Part shown: positions 1 to 5,981 of the stretch, piece by piece
How the letters are laid out: each line of letters opens with the position of its first letter
Numbering within the stretch: position 1 is the stretch's first letter
DNA from: an uncultured Flammeovirgaceae bacterium
GTDB taxonomy: Bacteria > Bacteroidota > Bacteroidia > Cytophagales > Cyclobacteriaceae
Assembly (NCBI GenBank): GCA_946886805.1
Contig: CAMPJM010000232.1
Coordinates: 1-6,583 of the forward strand
Direction: 5' to 3'
Length of the DNA stretch: 6,583 nucleotides
Notes under the pieces: generated by a model
What the model was told of the DNA's origin: nothing
Databases searched by the model: none
Seen by the model: only the letters and a program-made list of their open reading frames with translations
Made by a program: the position numbers and the translations under genes

Positions 1-838
1 CACGCATCATTTCATATTGTTGTCTGCTCATTGGTGACCATCCCCGCTCACGGCCGAGCTTGCTCATTACATAGGCATAGGGAGCGTAAAATTCATCAGC
101 AGCCTTTTGGGAATCATCCGCAATAAACCCATGGGAATGGATAGCCAGTTGCAGCTTTGCAGGATCGTGATTTGATTTCTTATATGTTTCCTTATAAAGA
201 TCTGCAAAAGGAACAAAGCGCTCGGGCTGACCCCCAATAATTGCCAGCGCCATGGGCAGTCCAAAATTTGCCGCCCGCACTACCGATTCGGGAGTACCTC
301 CAACAGCTACCCAAATTGGTAATTCATTTTGGTAAGGCCGTGGATAAACACCGCGATTCTCAATTGAAGGCCTGTACTTTCCTTTCCAGGTAATTTTTTC
401 ACCTTTATTGAGCTGGATGAGTAATTCCAGTTTTTCGGAAAAAAGAGTATCATAATCTTTCAGATCATTTCCAAAGAGAGGGAAGGATTCAATAAAAGAG
501 CCCCGGCCTGCCATTATTTCCGCTCTGCCTTTCGACAGGAGATCCACATGAGCAAAATCCTGGAATACACGGACAGGATCATCAGAACTTAACACCGTTA
601 CCGCACTGGAAAGTTTGATGTTTTTGGTTTTTACAGCCGCTGCAGCCAGCACCACCGCCGGGGATGAAACAATGAAATCTTCCCTGTGATGCTCTCCTAT
701 AGCAAATACATCTAAGCCAAGTTGATCCGACAATTCAATTTCTTCCATCAGATTGCTCATTCTTTCGTATGGGTGGAGCAACTTACCAGTGGCAGGATCA
801 GGAGTGTTTTCTACAAATGTGCTTATTCCAATTTCCAT
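1..838 (-). CDS. LLM-class flavin-dependent oxidoreductase (luciferase-like monooxygenase family), C-terminus cut by window edge
   Basis: Reading the minus strand from the ATG at 838-836 gives 279 codons with no stop, running off the window at base 1. Family members of this type are about 340 residues, so roughly 60 C-terminal residues are missing. The start is well placed: the N-terminus [15 protein letters not shown] is the first beta strand of a luciferase-like TIM barrel. Further family signatures are GEHHREDF (residues 48-55), the strand [20 protein letters not shown] (about 76-95), [17 protein letters not shown] (about 99-115) and [13 protein letters not shown] in the second half. The family uses reduced FMN or F420, usually as a cytoplasmic monooxygenase; Bacteroidota normally lack F420, so FMN is the likelier cofactor (inference). 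The substrate cannot be told from sequence. The gene is divergent from the pirin gene across a 592-bp spacer. The ATG is preceded by an A-rich stretch (AAAAGAAGAAATTTATT) rather than a strong Shine-Dalgarno. Family assignment is firm, function is not. Confidence 0.93.
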   Translation of the reverse strand, partial: MEIGISTFVENTPDPATGKLLHPYERMSNLMEEIELSDQLGLDVFAIGEHHREDFIVSSPAVVLAAAAVKTKNIKLSSAVTVLSSDDPVRVFQDFAHVDLLSKGRAEIMAGRGSFIESFPLFGNDLKDYDTLFSEKLELLIQLNKGEKITWKGKYRPSIENRGVYPRPYQNELPIWVAVGGTPESVVRAANFGLPMALAIIGGQPERFVPFADLYKETYKKSNHDPAKLQLAIHSHGFIADDSQKAADEFYAPYAYVMSKLGRERGWSPMSRQQYEMMR

Positions 839-915
839 AATAAATTTCTTCTTTTAGCGAATTTAATGGTTCTAACGGAAGCGGCCTTCAAAGGTGTCTT
901 TTTTGGCAAAATAAT

Positions 916-943
916 GAAGTTAGAAGTTAGAAGTCAGAAGTCA
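916..943. repeat. Heptanucleotide tandem array, unit GAAGTYA, 4 units
   Basis: Two GAAGTTA units (916-929) are followed by two GAAGTCA units (930-943), all in perfect 7-bp phase. Two weaker units, GGAGCGG and GGAGTTT, continue the phase to 957. The array lies about 78 bp upstream of the oxidoreductase start codon and could therefore be transcribed with it. Confidence 0.9.
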
Positions 944-1015
944 GGAGCGGGGAGTTTTTAGTTTAAAAGTTTAAAGTTGCATGATGGCACTCGTCAGAGC
1001 CGAGCGACTACGGCA

Positions 1016-1064
1016 GAAGTTAGAAGGTTGAAAGTTTCGAGTTTAAAGTTTAAGGTTCAAAGTT
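1016..1064. repeat. Degenerate heptanucleotide array, unit NNRAGTT-like
   Basis: From 1030 the units GAAAGTT, TCGAGTT, TAAAGTT, TAAGGTT and CAAAGTT follow one another in exact 7-bp steps to 1064. They are preceded by GAAGTT and AGAAGGTT with one extra base. Each unit ends in GTT while the first three bases vary, so this is an older or more diverged array than the one at 916-943. It ends about 54 bp before the 80-bp inverted-repeat element. Confidence 0.75.
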
Positions 1065-1117
1065 GCACGACGACAGGCAGGGGGTGAAGGTAAAGGAAGA
1101 AACAGGCGTTGCTCGGG

Positions 1118-1197
1118 AGCGATGACATCCCTCTTTTCTTAAAAAGAGTAGTAGGTTCGATCATGCAGGATTAATCATAGAAAGGGATGTCATCGCT
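1118..1197 (+). repeat. 80-bp inverted-repeat element, copy 1
   Basis: The left arm AGCGATGACATCCCT (1118-1132) is the exact reverse complement of the right arm AGGGATGTCATCGCT (1183-1197); 50 bases lie between them. Aligned without gaps to copy 2 at 2488-2567, 70 of 80 positions agree, and the asymmetric interior (for example GCAGGAT and AATCATAGAA) is conserved as well as the arms. Weaker similarity extends about 18 bp to the left (CAGGcgTTGcTCGG here, CAGGaaTTGTCGG in copy 2). It encodes no protein. It resembles a small non-autonomous palindromic element of the REP or MITE type, but no target duplication was identified. Confidence 0.88.
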
Positions 1198-1361
1198 ATG
1201 ATAATCTGAAATGTTCGGAAGAATTAGGCTTTAAAAGGGGTGATTATCGTAGCGCTCAATAAATCAATTTGCTGAGTAGAAGCTAATTCTTTTAAGAAAT
1301 AGAAGAAAGTAAAGCTTTTCTCATTTTTAAATATTACATTCCTGCTTAAATAACTTGTGAT

Positions 1362-1430
1362 AAAACCCAACACCCAACACTAACACCTAACACCCAAAAC
1401 CTAACACCCAAAACCCAAAACCCAAAACCT
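1362..1430. repeat. Heptanucleotide array, unit ANACCYA, running into the pirin start codon
   Basis: About ten units of the form AAACCCA, ACACCCA, ACACCTA or AAACCTA follow each other in 7-bp steps, with one 6-bp unit (ACACTA) near the left end. The last unit AAACCTA borrows its final A from the ATG at 1431, so the repeat directly abuts the start codon and leaves no room for a Shine-Dalgarno sequence. The minus strand carries repeated GGG runs separated by TTTT or TGTT, which could form a G-quadruplex. Confidence 0.92.
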
Positions 1431-2345
1431 ATGCTTGATATTGTTATTGAAGCACGAAAAGCATCTATCGGTCCTGGAATGGATGTTCGAAGGATCTTGC
1501 CCTTCCGCATGCGAAGAATGGTTGGTCCATTTATCTTTATGGATCACGCAGGGCCGGTCGGTTTAAAACCCGAATTGATTCCTTCTATGGATGTGCTCCC
1601 GCATCCCCATATTGGATTGTCTACCGTTAGCTATTTGCTTGAAGGACAGGTTACTCATAGAGATAGCCTGGGAGTGAACCAGGTTATTAAGCCGGGAGAG
1701 GTAAATTGGATGACTGCTGGTAGTGGTATTGCTCATTCTGAACGTTTTGAAGACCCTGCAACGCTGGCAGGAGGATCATTGGAAATGATCCAGACCTGGG
1801 TAGCACTTCCGGAAAAGGAGGAAGAAGCTTCTCCTTCTTTTACTAATTATCAACCGGAGCAGCTTCCCATCTTTACAGATACAGGTGTTTGGATGAGATT
1901 GATAGCAGGAGAAGCATTCGGATTAAAAAATACTGTCAAGACTCATTCTCCGTTATTCTATATTCATTTGGTTTTGGACTCAGGTGCCCGATTTCGAATT
2001 CCGGACAATTACCCAGAAAGAGGCGTTTATATAGTAAAAGGAAGTATAGAGGTCAACGGGAGAACCTATAGTGAAGGGCAAATGCTTGTCTTTAATAAAA
2101 ATGCAGATCCTGTGATGCTTGCAAAAGAAAACTCCACGATTATGCTGTTGGGAGGCGAACCATTAGGAGAAAGATTTATTTGGTGGAACTTTGTGTCGTC
2201 ACGAAAAGAACGCATTGAACAAGCAAAGGCTGATTGGAAGGAGGGTAGAATACTTTTACCTCCTACAGACAATCTTGAATTTGTTCCGCTTCCTGAAGAT
2301 CGTTCCAAACCAGCTGGAAGCCCTCCTCCACAGGCACTTTCATGA
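1431..2345 (+). CDS. Pirin family protein (bicupin)
   Basis: The product of 304 residues is a complete pirin, close to the usual length of about 290-310. The N-terminal cupin holds the four metal ligands in canonical spacing: His58 and His60 in LPHPHIGLSTVSYLLEG, and His102 and Glu104 in TAGSGIAHSE. The opening RRILPFRMRRMVGPFIFMDHAGP (residues 20-42) is the standard pirin N-terminus. The second cupin covers about residues 155-265 and ends in GGEPLGERFIWWNFVSS, the conserved pirin C-terminal motif. Known pirins bind Fe(II) or a similar metal in the cytoplasm; some have quercetinase activity, others act as redox-sensitive protein partners. Which applies here cannot be told. The ATG is supported by homology to pirin N-termini, although the heptanucleotide array touches it and no ribosome binding site is visible. 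It lies downstream of one 80-bp element and upstream of two, all in the same orientation. Confidence 0.95.
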   Translation: MLDIVIEARKASIGPGMDVRRILPFRMRRMVGPFIFMDHAGPVGLKPELIPSMDVLPHPHIGLSTVSYLLEGQVTHRDSLGVNQVIKPGEVNWMTAGSGIAHSERFEDPATLAGGSLEMIQTWVALPEKEEEASPSFTNYQPEQLPIFTDTGVWMRLIAGEAFGLKNTVKTHSPLFYIHLVLDSGARFRIPDNYPERGVYIVKGSIEVNGRTYSEGQMLVFNKNADPVMLAKENSTIMLLGGEPLGERFIWWNFVSSRKERIEQAKADWKEGRILLPPTDNLEFVPLPEDRSKPAGSPPPQALS

Positions 2346-2348
2346 TAG

Positions 2349-2439
2349 AGATTACAGATTTAAGATTCGAGATTGAAGATAGGAGATTGAAGATTGAAGA
2401 TTGAAGATTGGAGATTGAAGATTAAAAATTAAAAATTGA
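2349..2439. repeat. Heptanucleotide tandem array, unit AGATTGA, 13 units
   Basis: Thirteen units in unbroken 7-bp phase begin 3 bp after the pirin stop codon. The consensus is AGATTGA; variants are AGATTAC, AGATTTA, AGATTCG, AGATAGG, AGATTGG, AGATTAA, AAATTAA and AAATTGA. The centre is most regular and the ends most diverged, as expected for an array that grows by slippage in its middle. It has no inverted symmetry and no unique spacers, so it is not a CRISPR array. Confidence 0.95.
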
Positions 2440-2487
2440 AAACAGATTAGGATGTAGAAGATGGAAGACGACGCAGGAATTGTCGGC

Positions 2488-2567
2488 AGCGATGACATCC
2501 CTCTTTTATTATAGAGAACAGTAGATTCAACCAAGCAGGATAAATCATAGAAAGGGATGTCATCGCT
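2488..2567 (+). repeat. 80-bp inverted-repeat element, copy 2
   Basis: Both 15-bp arms (2488-2502 and 2553-2567) are identical to those of copy 1, and the length is exactly the same. The ten differences from copy 1 all lie in the interior between the arms. The element has the same orientation as copy 1 and is embedded between 7-bp repeat arrays. The arms could pair in single-stranded DNA or RNA, but the 50-base interior and lack of a following T run do not suggest an intrinsic terminator. Confidence 0.88.
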
Positions 2568-2570
2568 ATT

Positions 2571-2591
2571 GATGGAAGATGGAAGATAAGG
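2571..2591. repeat. Short heptanucleotide array, unit GATGGAA, 3 units
   Basis: GATGGAA, GATGGAA and GATAAGG follow in 7-bp steps between copies 2 and 3 of the 80-bp element. The unit resembles the GATGTAG and AAGATGG traces at 2451-2464 on the other side of copy 2, so copy 2 may have inserted into, or been duplicated with, a single older array. Confidence 0.7.
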
Positions 2592-2602
2592 AGTAGATTG
2601 GG

Positions 2603-2680
2603 AGCAATGACTTCGCTAATTTTTCATACAACAGTAGGTTCAACCAAGCTGAATAAACCATAGAAAGGGATGTCATCGTT
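2603..2680 (+). repeat. 80-bp inverted-repeat element, copy 3 (78 bp, decayed left arm)
   Basis: The right part, from ACAGTAGGTTCAACCAAGC to the arm AGGGATGTCATCGTT ending at 2680, closely matches copies 1 and 2. The left arm AGCAATGACTTCGCT differs from the intact arm at three positions and the adjoining sequence is 2 bp shorter. The arm differences do not compensate each other: one gives a G-T wobble and others break pairs. This copy therefore looks like a decaying relative. Its orientation is the same as that of the other two. Confidence 0.8.
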
Positions 2681-2827
2681 ATTTTGATTTATCGATAATA
2701 GAAAATCTTTTGCTTTACATCGCTATTTAAAGTTGAGTCACAAGATTTATATGTACCCTCAATTTTATTATTAAATACTATTGACTATTTTCACCTGATA
2801 AAAAAGCGCAAGTTTCCATTTTGCTCA

Positions 2828-2851
2828 TTTACAAAACCTTTTACAAAACTT
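2828..2851. repeat. 12-bp tandem duplication upstream of the large gene
   Basis: TTTACAAAACCT (2828-2839) is followed immediately by TTTACAAAACTT (2840-2851), with one mismatch. It ends 10 bp before the ATG at 2862, in the expected 5' leader. It may be a slippage product or a pair of protein binding sites; nothing further supports either. Confidence 0.55.
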
Positions 2852-2861
2852 TCTTTTAAAA

Positions 2862-5800
2862 ATGCCGGATTTCTTTAGCCCCTTAATTATAAACACTTTT
2901 AAAATTTTAAAAGTGTTAAAATTACTTTTATTAGCAATAGGTTTAGTTATTGTCACCCTCAGCTTCGGTTGTCAGTCTGTAAATGAAACTACTGCTGGCG
3001 AAGAAGGAAATGCTTATGCCGAGCTTCCCGACTCGCTAAAAAGGCTCCCTGAGAATGCTTTAAAAGGATTAAAAGTAGCTGATGGTTTGGCTGTTCAGTT
3101 ATTTGCTTCTGAGCCGGAAATTACCAATCCGACAAATATGGATGTAGACCATAAAGGGCGGGTATGGATATGTGAGGCATATAATTATCGGCCCGAAATT
3201 ACTGGCAATGAAATCCAAAAGAAAGGCGACCGTATTGTTATTCTTGAAGATACGAACGCAGACGGGAAAAGTGATAAAACCACTGTTTTTTATCAGGGAC
3301 CAGAAATAAATGCTCCCCTTGGAATTTGGGTAATGGGAAATAAAGCGATCGTGTCGCAAAGTCCGTATGTATGGTTGTTTACCGATACAGATGGGGATGA
3401 TAAAGCGGATAAAAAGGAAATAATTTTTCAGGGAATAGATGGAGAACAACATGACCACGGTATGCATGCTTTTGTTTTTGGTCCGGATGGTAAATTTTAT
3501 TTCAATTTTGGAAATGAAGGTGGTCAAATCAAAGATGCCAATGGAAACAACATCCGGGATAAAAACGGAAAAGAAATAACCCCTGACGATTATAAACAGG
3601 GCATGGTTTTCAGATCTGATCAGGAATTTAAAAATATTGAAATATTAGGTAAAAACTTTCGGAATAATTACGAGGTAACTGTCGATTCTTATGGTACGAT
3701 GTGGCAGTCTGACAATGATGACGATGGAAACAAAGGCACCAGAATTAATTATGTGATGGATTACGGGAACTATGGCTATACAGACGAGATGACTGGTGCG
3801 GGATGGCAGGCCAATCGCACCAATATCGAAAAGGAAATCCCCCTACAGCATTGGCATCTGAACGACCCTGGCGTAGTGCCGAATGTATTGCAAACAGGTG
3901 CCGGCTCTCCCACAGGAATTATGGTATATGAAGGCAGGCTTTTACCCGAAATCTATTGGAATCAAATGATACATGCAGATCCTGGCACAAATGTAATAAG
4001 GGCTTATCCGGTTAAAAATGATGGTGCTGGGTATAAGGCCACCATAGAAAATATTTTAGAGGGCGATCAGGACCAATGGTTCAGGCCTTCTGATGTTTGC
4101 GTTGCACCGGATGGGTCTTTGATGGTCGCAGATTGGTATGATCCCGGAGTTGGAGGGCACCAGGTAGGCGATTTAAACAGGGGCCGGATTTTTCGGATAG
4201 CACCACCCAATACGCCGTACGAAATTCCGGAATATGATTTAAATGCTATATCAGGCGCTATTGAGGCACTACAAAATCCTAATTTATCTGTCCGGTACCT
4301 TGCTTGGCAAACCTTAAACAGCAAAGGAGTGGAAGCAGAAAAAAGTCTGGCTGAACTATTCGAAAATGCTGACAACCCAAGGATAAAAGCTAGGGCTTTA
4401 TGGCTGCTTTCAAAAATAGATGGGAAGGGTGAAAAATATATTGAACTTGCTGTAGCACACGATAATCCCGATATCCGAATTACAGGTTTAAGGGCAGCCA
4501 GGCAGTTGGGAATTGATTTAATTCCCTATATCAAAATGCTGGAAGAAGACCCCGAGGTGCAAGTTAGAAGAGAGGCAGCCATTACGTTAAGACATAACAA
4601 ATCTCCTGAAGCGGCTGATCTTTGGGCAAAACTAGCCCTGCAGCACAACGGTGATGACCGCTGGTATCTTGAGGCGCTGGGAATTGGCGCTGACCAACAG
4701 TGGGACGCTTTCTATGCTGCCTGGTTGGAAAAGGCAGGTGAGAACCCTCTCGAAGATGCCGGTAAAAGGGATATAATCTGGCGGGCACGGACAGGAGCTT
4801 CAATTCCATTACTTGCGCAACTTGCCGTTAGTCCGTCCACTGATCTAAACAACAGATTGCGTTATTTTAGGGCTTTTGATTTCAATCCCGATGGAGCAGG
4901 CAAATCTGCCGCTCTGATCGAGATGTTGAAAGGAAGTAGCCCGGATCAGGCAGAGATCAATAAATTGGTGCTTGCTCACCTGCATCCCTCTCATATCCGA
5001 AGTTCGTCTTTAGCTATGAAGGCCCTTACCAATACGCTTAATGCCGTAGAAGGTAACCCAGAATTTGTGGAAATGGTGAGCAGATACAGTTTAAAAGAGG
5101 AAAATCCAAGGCTTTTAAAATTGGCACTTGCTGAATATGACAATGATTTGGGCAGGAATGCAGCCAGAACTTTGTTGCAGCAAGATGGTGAAGCATTGGT
5201 GAGAAAAACGCTTAACAATGAAAAAGAGGAAGTGGTCACAAAGATGCTTGGTGCCATCCGTGGAATTGGTAGCAAAGAATCTTTACGATTAATAGAGGAA
5301 ATTACTTTTGATAAAACTGCACCTATTACTATTCGCAGAGAAGCAGCCCGTACCATTGGTGGCAGCTGGGATGGCGAAGCAAGAGTGCTGGAACTCCTGA
5401 AAAATGGGGCATTACCAAAAGAACTAATACCTTCTGCAGTCACAGGAGTTAGCCATGCCTGGAGAAGAAACGTGAGAACGGAAGCGGCAAGTTACCTTGA
5501 TAAACCTGATTCAATTGATGATAAAAATGCGCTTCCCCCTATGAATGAACTAATAGCTATGGAAGGTGATATTGAAAATGGTGCCTTGGTATTTGAGAAG
5601 AATTGTCAAATCTGTCACCTGGTCAATGAAAAGGGGATTGATTTTGGACCGAAACTTTCTGAAATCGGGGATAAGCTACCCAAAGAAGCACAATATGTTG
5701 CCATACTTCATCCTGATGCAGGAATTAGTTTTGGTTACGAAGGTTATATAATAGAGATGAAGGATGGAAGCAAAAATGTGGGAATTATTGCGAGCAGGAC

Positions 5801-5981
5801 AGAAACTGATTTGGATTTAAAAACTCCCGGAGGAAATATCGTAAAGCTGAAAATCAGTGATATTGAATCTCAGGAAATTATGGAAAATTCAATGATGCCC
5901 GAAGGTCTGGAAAATGCCATGAGCCATCAGGAATTGGTCGATTTGGTGGAATATCTCAGTAATTTGAAAAAAGCAAGTTGA
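2862..5981 (+). CDS. PVC-type heme-binding CxxCH protein: exported beta-propeller dehydrogenase / HEAT-like / cytochrome c fusion
   Basis: This 1039-residue protein begins with a hydrophobic export signal (about 14-36) ending in LSFGC, so Cys37 is a likely lipid-anchored residue, although Phe at -2 is not classical for a lipobox. Residues about 70-447 form a sugar-dehydrogenase-like beta-propeller of the Pirellula/Verrucomicrobium membrane-bound dehydrogenase type, with EQHDHGMHAF (195-204), calcium-type loops DTNADGKSD (130-138) and DTDGDDKAD (175-183), and the family signature DWYDPGVGGHQVGDLNRGRI (from 424). Residues about 459-850 are HEAT-like helical repeats. The C-terminal cytochrome c domain has CQICH at 915-919 (His919 as proximal ligand) and MMP at 1011-1013, one Met probably being the distal ligand. 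Length and domain order are normal for the family. The likely role is periplasmic or outer-membrane oxidation of a sugar-like substrate with electrons passed to the heme; the substrate is unknown. An in-frame GTG at 2913 (codon 18) is an alternative start giving a more typical signal peptide. Confidence 0.94.
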   Translation: MPDFFSPLIINTFKILKVLKLLLLAIGLVIVTLSFGCQSVNETTAGEEGNAYAELPDSLKRLPENALKGLKVADGLAVQLFASEPEITNPTNMDVDHKGRVWICEAYNYRPEITGNEIQKKGDRIVILEDTNADGKSDKTTVFYQGPEINAPLGIWVMGNKAIVSQSPYVWLFTDTDGDDKADKKEIIFQGIDGEQHDHGMHAFVFGPDGKFYFNFGNEGGQIKDANGNNIRDKNGKEITPDDYKQGMVFRSDQEFKNIEILGKNFRNNYEVTVDSYGTMWQSDNDDDGNKGTRINYVMDYGNYGYTDEMTGAGWQANRTNIEKEIPLQHWHLNDPGVVPNVLQTGAGSPTGIMVYEGRLLPEIYWNQMIHADPGTNVIRAYPVKNDGAGYKATIENILEGDQDQWFRPSDVCVAPDGSLMVADWYDPGVGGHQVGDLNRGRIFRIAPPNTPYEIPEYDLNAISGAIEALQNPNLSVRYLAWQTLNSKGVEAEKSLAELFENADNPRIKARALWLLSKIDGKGEKYIELAVAHDNPDIRITGLRAARQLGIDLIPYIKMLEEDPEVQVRREAAITLRHNKSPEAADLWAKLALQHNGDDRWYLEALGIGADQQWDAFYAAWLEKAGENPLEDAGKRDIIWRARTGASIPLLAQLAVSPSTDLNNRLRYFRAFDFNPDGAGKSAALIEMLKGSSPDQAEINKLVLAHLHPSHIRSSSLAMKALTNTLNAVEGNPEFVEMVSRYSLKEENPRLLKLALAEYDNDLGRNAARTLLQQDGEALVRKTLNNEKEEVVTKMLGAIRGIGSKESLRLIEEITFDKTAPITIRREAARTIGGSWDGEARVLELLKNGALPKELIPSAVTGVSHAWRRNVRTEAASYLDKPDSIDDKNALPPMNELIAMEGDIENGALVFEKNCQICHLVNEKGIDFGPKLSEIGDKLPKEAQYVAILHPDAGISFGYEGYIIEMKDGSKNVGIIASRTETDLDLKTPGGNIVKLKISDIESQEIMENSMMPEGLENAMSHQELVDLVEYLSNLKKAS
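2892..2917. promoter_or_regulatory. Perfect 26-bp palindrome over the possible alternative start of the large gene
   Basis: All 13 base pairs around the centre between 2904 and 2905 are symmetric; each half reads AACACTTTTAAAA from its outer end. The palindrome lies inside codons 11-19 if translation starts at the ATG at 2862, but covers the GTG at 2913-2915 if that is the real start. It could be a DNA operator for a dimeric regulator or form an AU-rich RNA hairpin. The symmetry is seen directly; the regulatory role is inferred. Confidence 0.5.

Larger units (their letters stand above)
839..1430. other. Divergent intergenic spacer, repeat-rich
   Basis: This 592-bp stretch separates the flavin oxidoreductase from the pirin gene. 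No credible gene was seen; the short open frame at 722-961 (+) is mostly antisense to the oxidoreductase. It holds 7-bp tandem repeats at 916-943, 1016-1064 and 1362-1430 and an 80-bp inverted-repeat element at 1118-1197. Two weaker traces also follow a 7-bp rhythm: GTTTAAA-type units at about 961-982. A short GCCG/CGGC stem lies at 999-1014. Promoters for both flanking genes must lie here, but I found no convincing match to the Bacteroidota pattern TTG-N17-20-TAnnTTTG; near misses such as TCAATTTG close to 1265 lack a partner. Confidence 0.75.
2346..2861. other. Intergenic spacer between pirin and dehydrogenase/cytochrome genes, repeat-rich
   Basis: This 516-bp spacer starts with a 13-unit 7-bp array, continues with looser 7-bp units (AGATTAG, GATGTAG, AAGATGG, AAGACGA at 2444-2471), then two copies of an 80-bp inverted-repeat element separated by a further 7-bp array. 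The last 180 bp are AT-rich and presumably contain the promoter of the large downstream gene, though no clean TTG/TAnnTTTG pair was recognised. A 12-bp tandem duplication sits at 2828-2851. No coding sequence and no clear intrinsic terminator was seen. Confidence 0.75.

Noticed and set aside
67..264. 65-codon minus-strand open frame
   Set aside because: It overlaps the flavin oxidoreductase in another frame of the same strand; the oxidoreductase frame is open through the region and carries family motifs.
722..961. 79-codon plus-strand open frame
   Set aside because: Half is antisense to the oxidoreductase N-terminus and the rest translates the 7-bp repeats.
1118..1197. Rho-independent terminator
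   Set aside because: The arms are 50 bases apart, pairing does not extend far inward and no T run follows; copy 1 also lies upstream of pirin, not after a same-strand gene.
2349..2439. Possible CRISPR array
   Set aside because: Units are 7 bp with no unique spacers and no cas genes nearby; it is a simple tandem repeat.
2191..2534. Small open frames across the pirin end and the 7-bp array (both strands)
   Set aside because: They encode repetitive peptides such as IFNLQS from the AGATTGA array and have no independent support.
3099..3527. 142-codon minus-strand open frame
   Set aside because: It lies fully antisense to the propeller domain of the large gene, which has clear family motifs; the antisense peptide has no recognisable features.
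4991..5443. 150-codon minus-strand open frame
   Set aside because: Antisense to the helical repeat region; Ser- and Leu-rich composition is a by-product of the coding strand.
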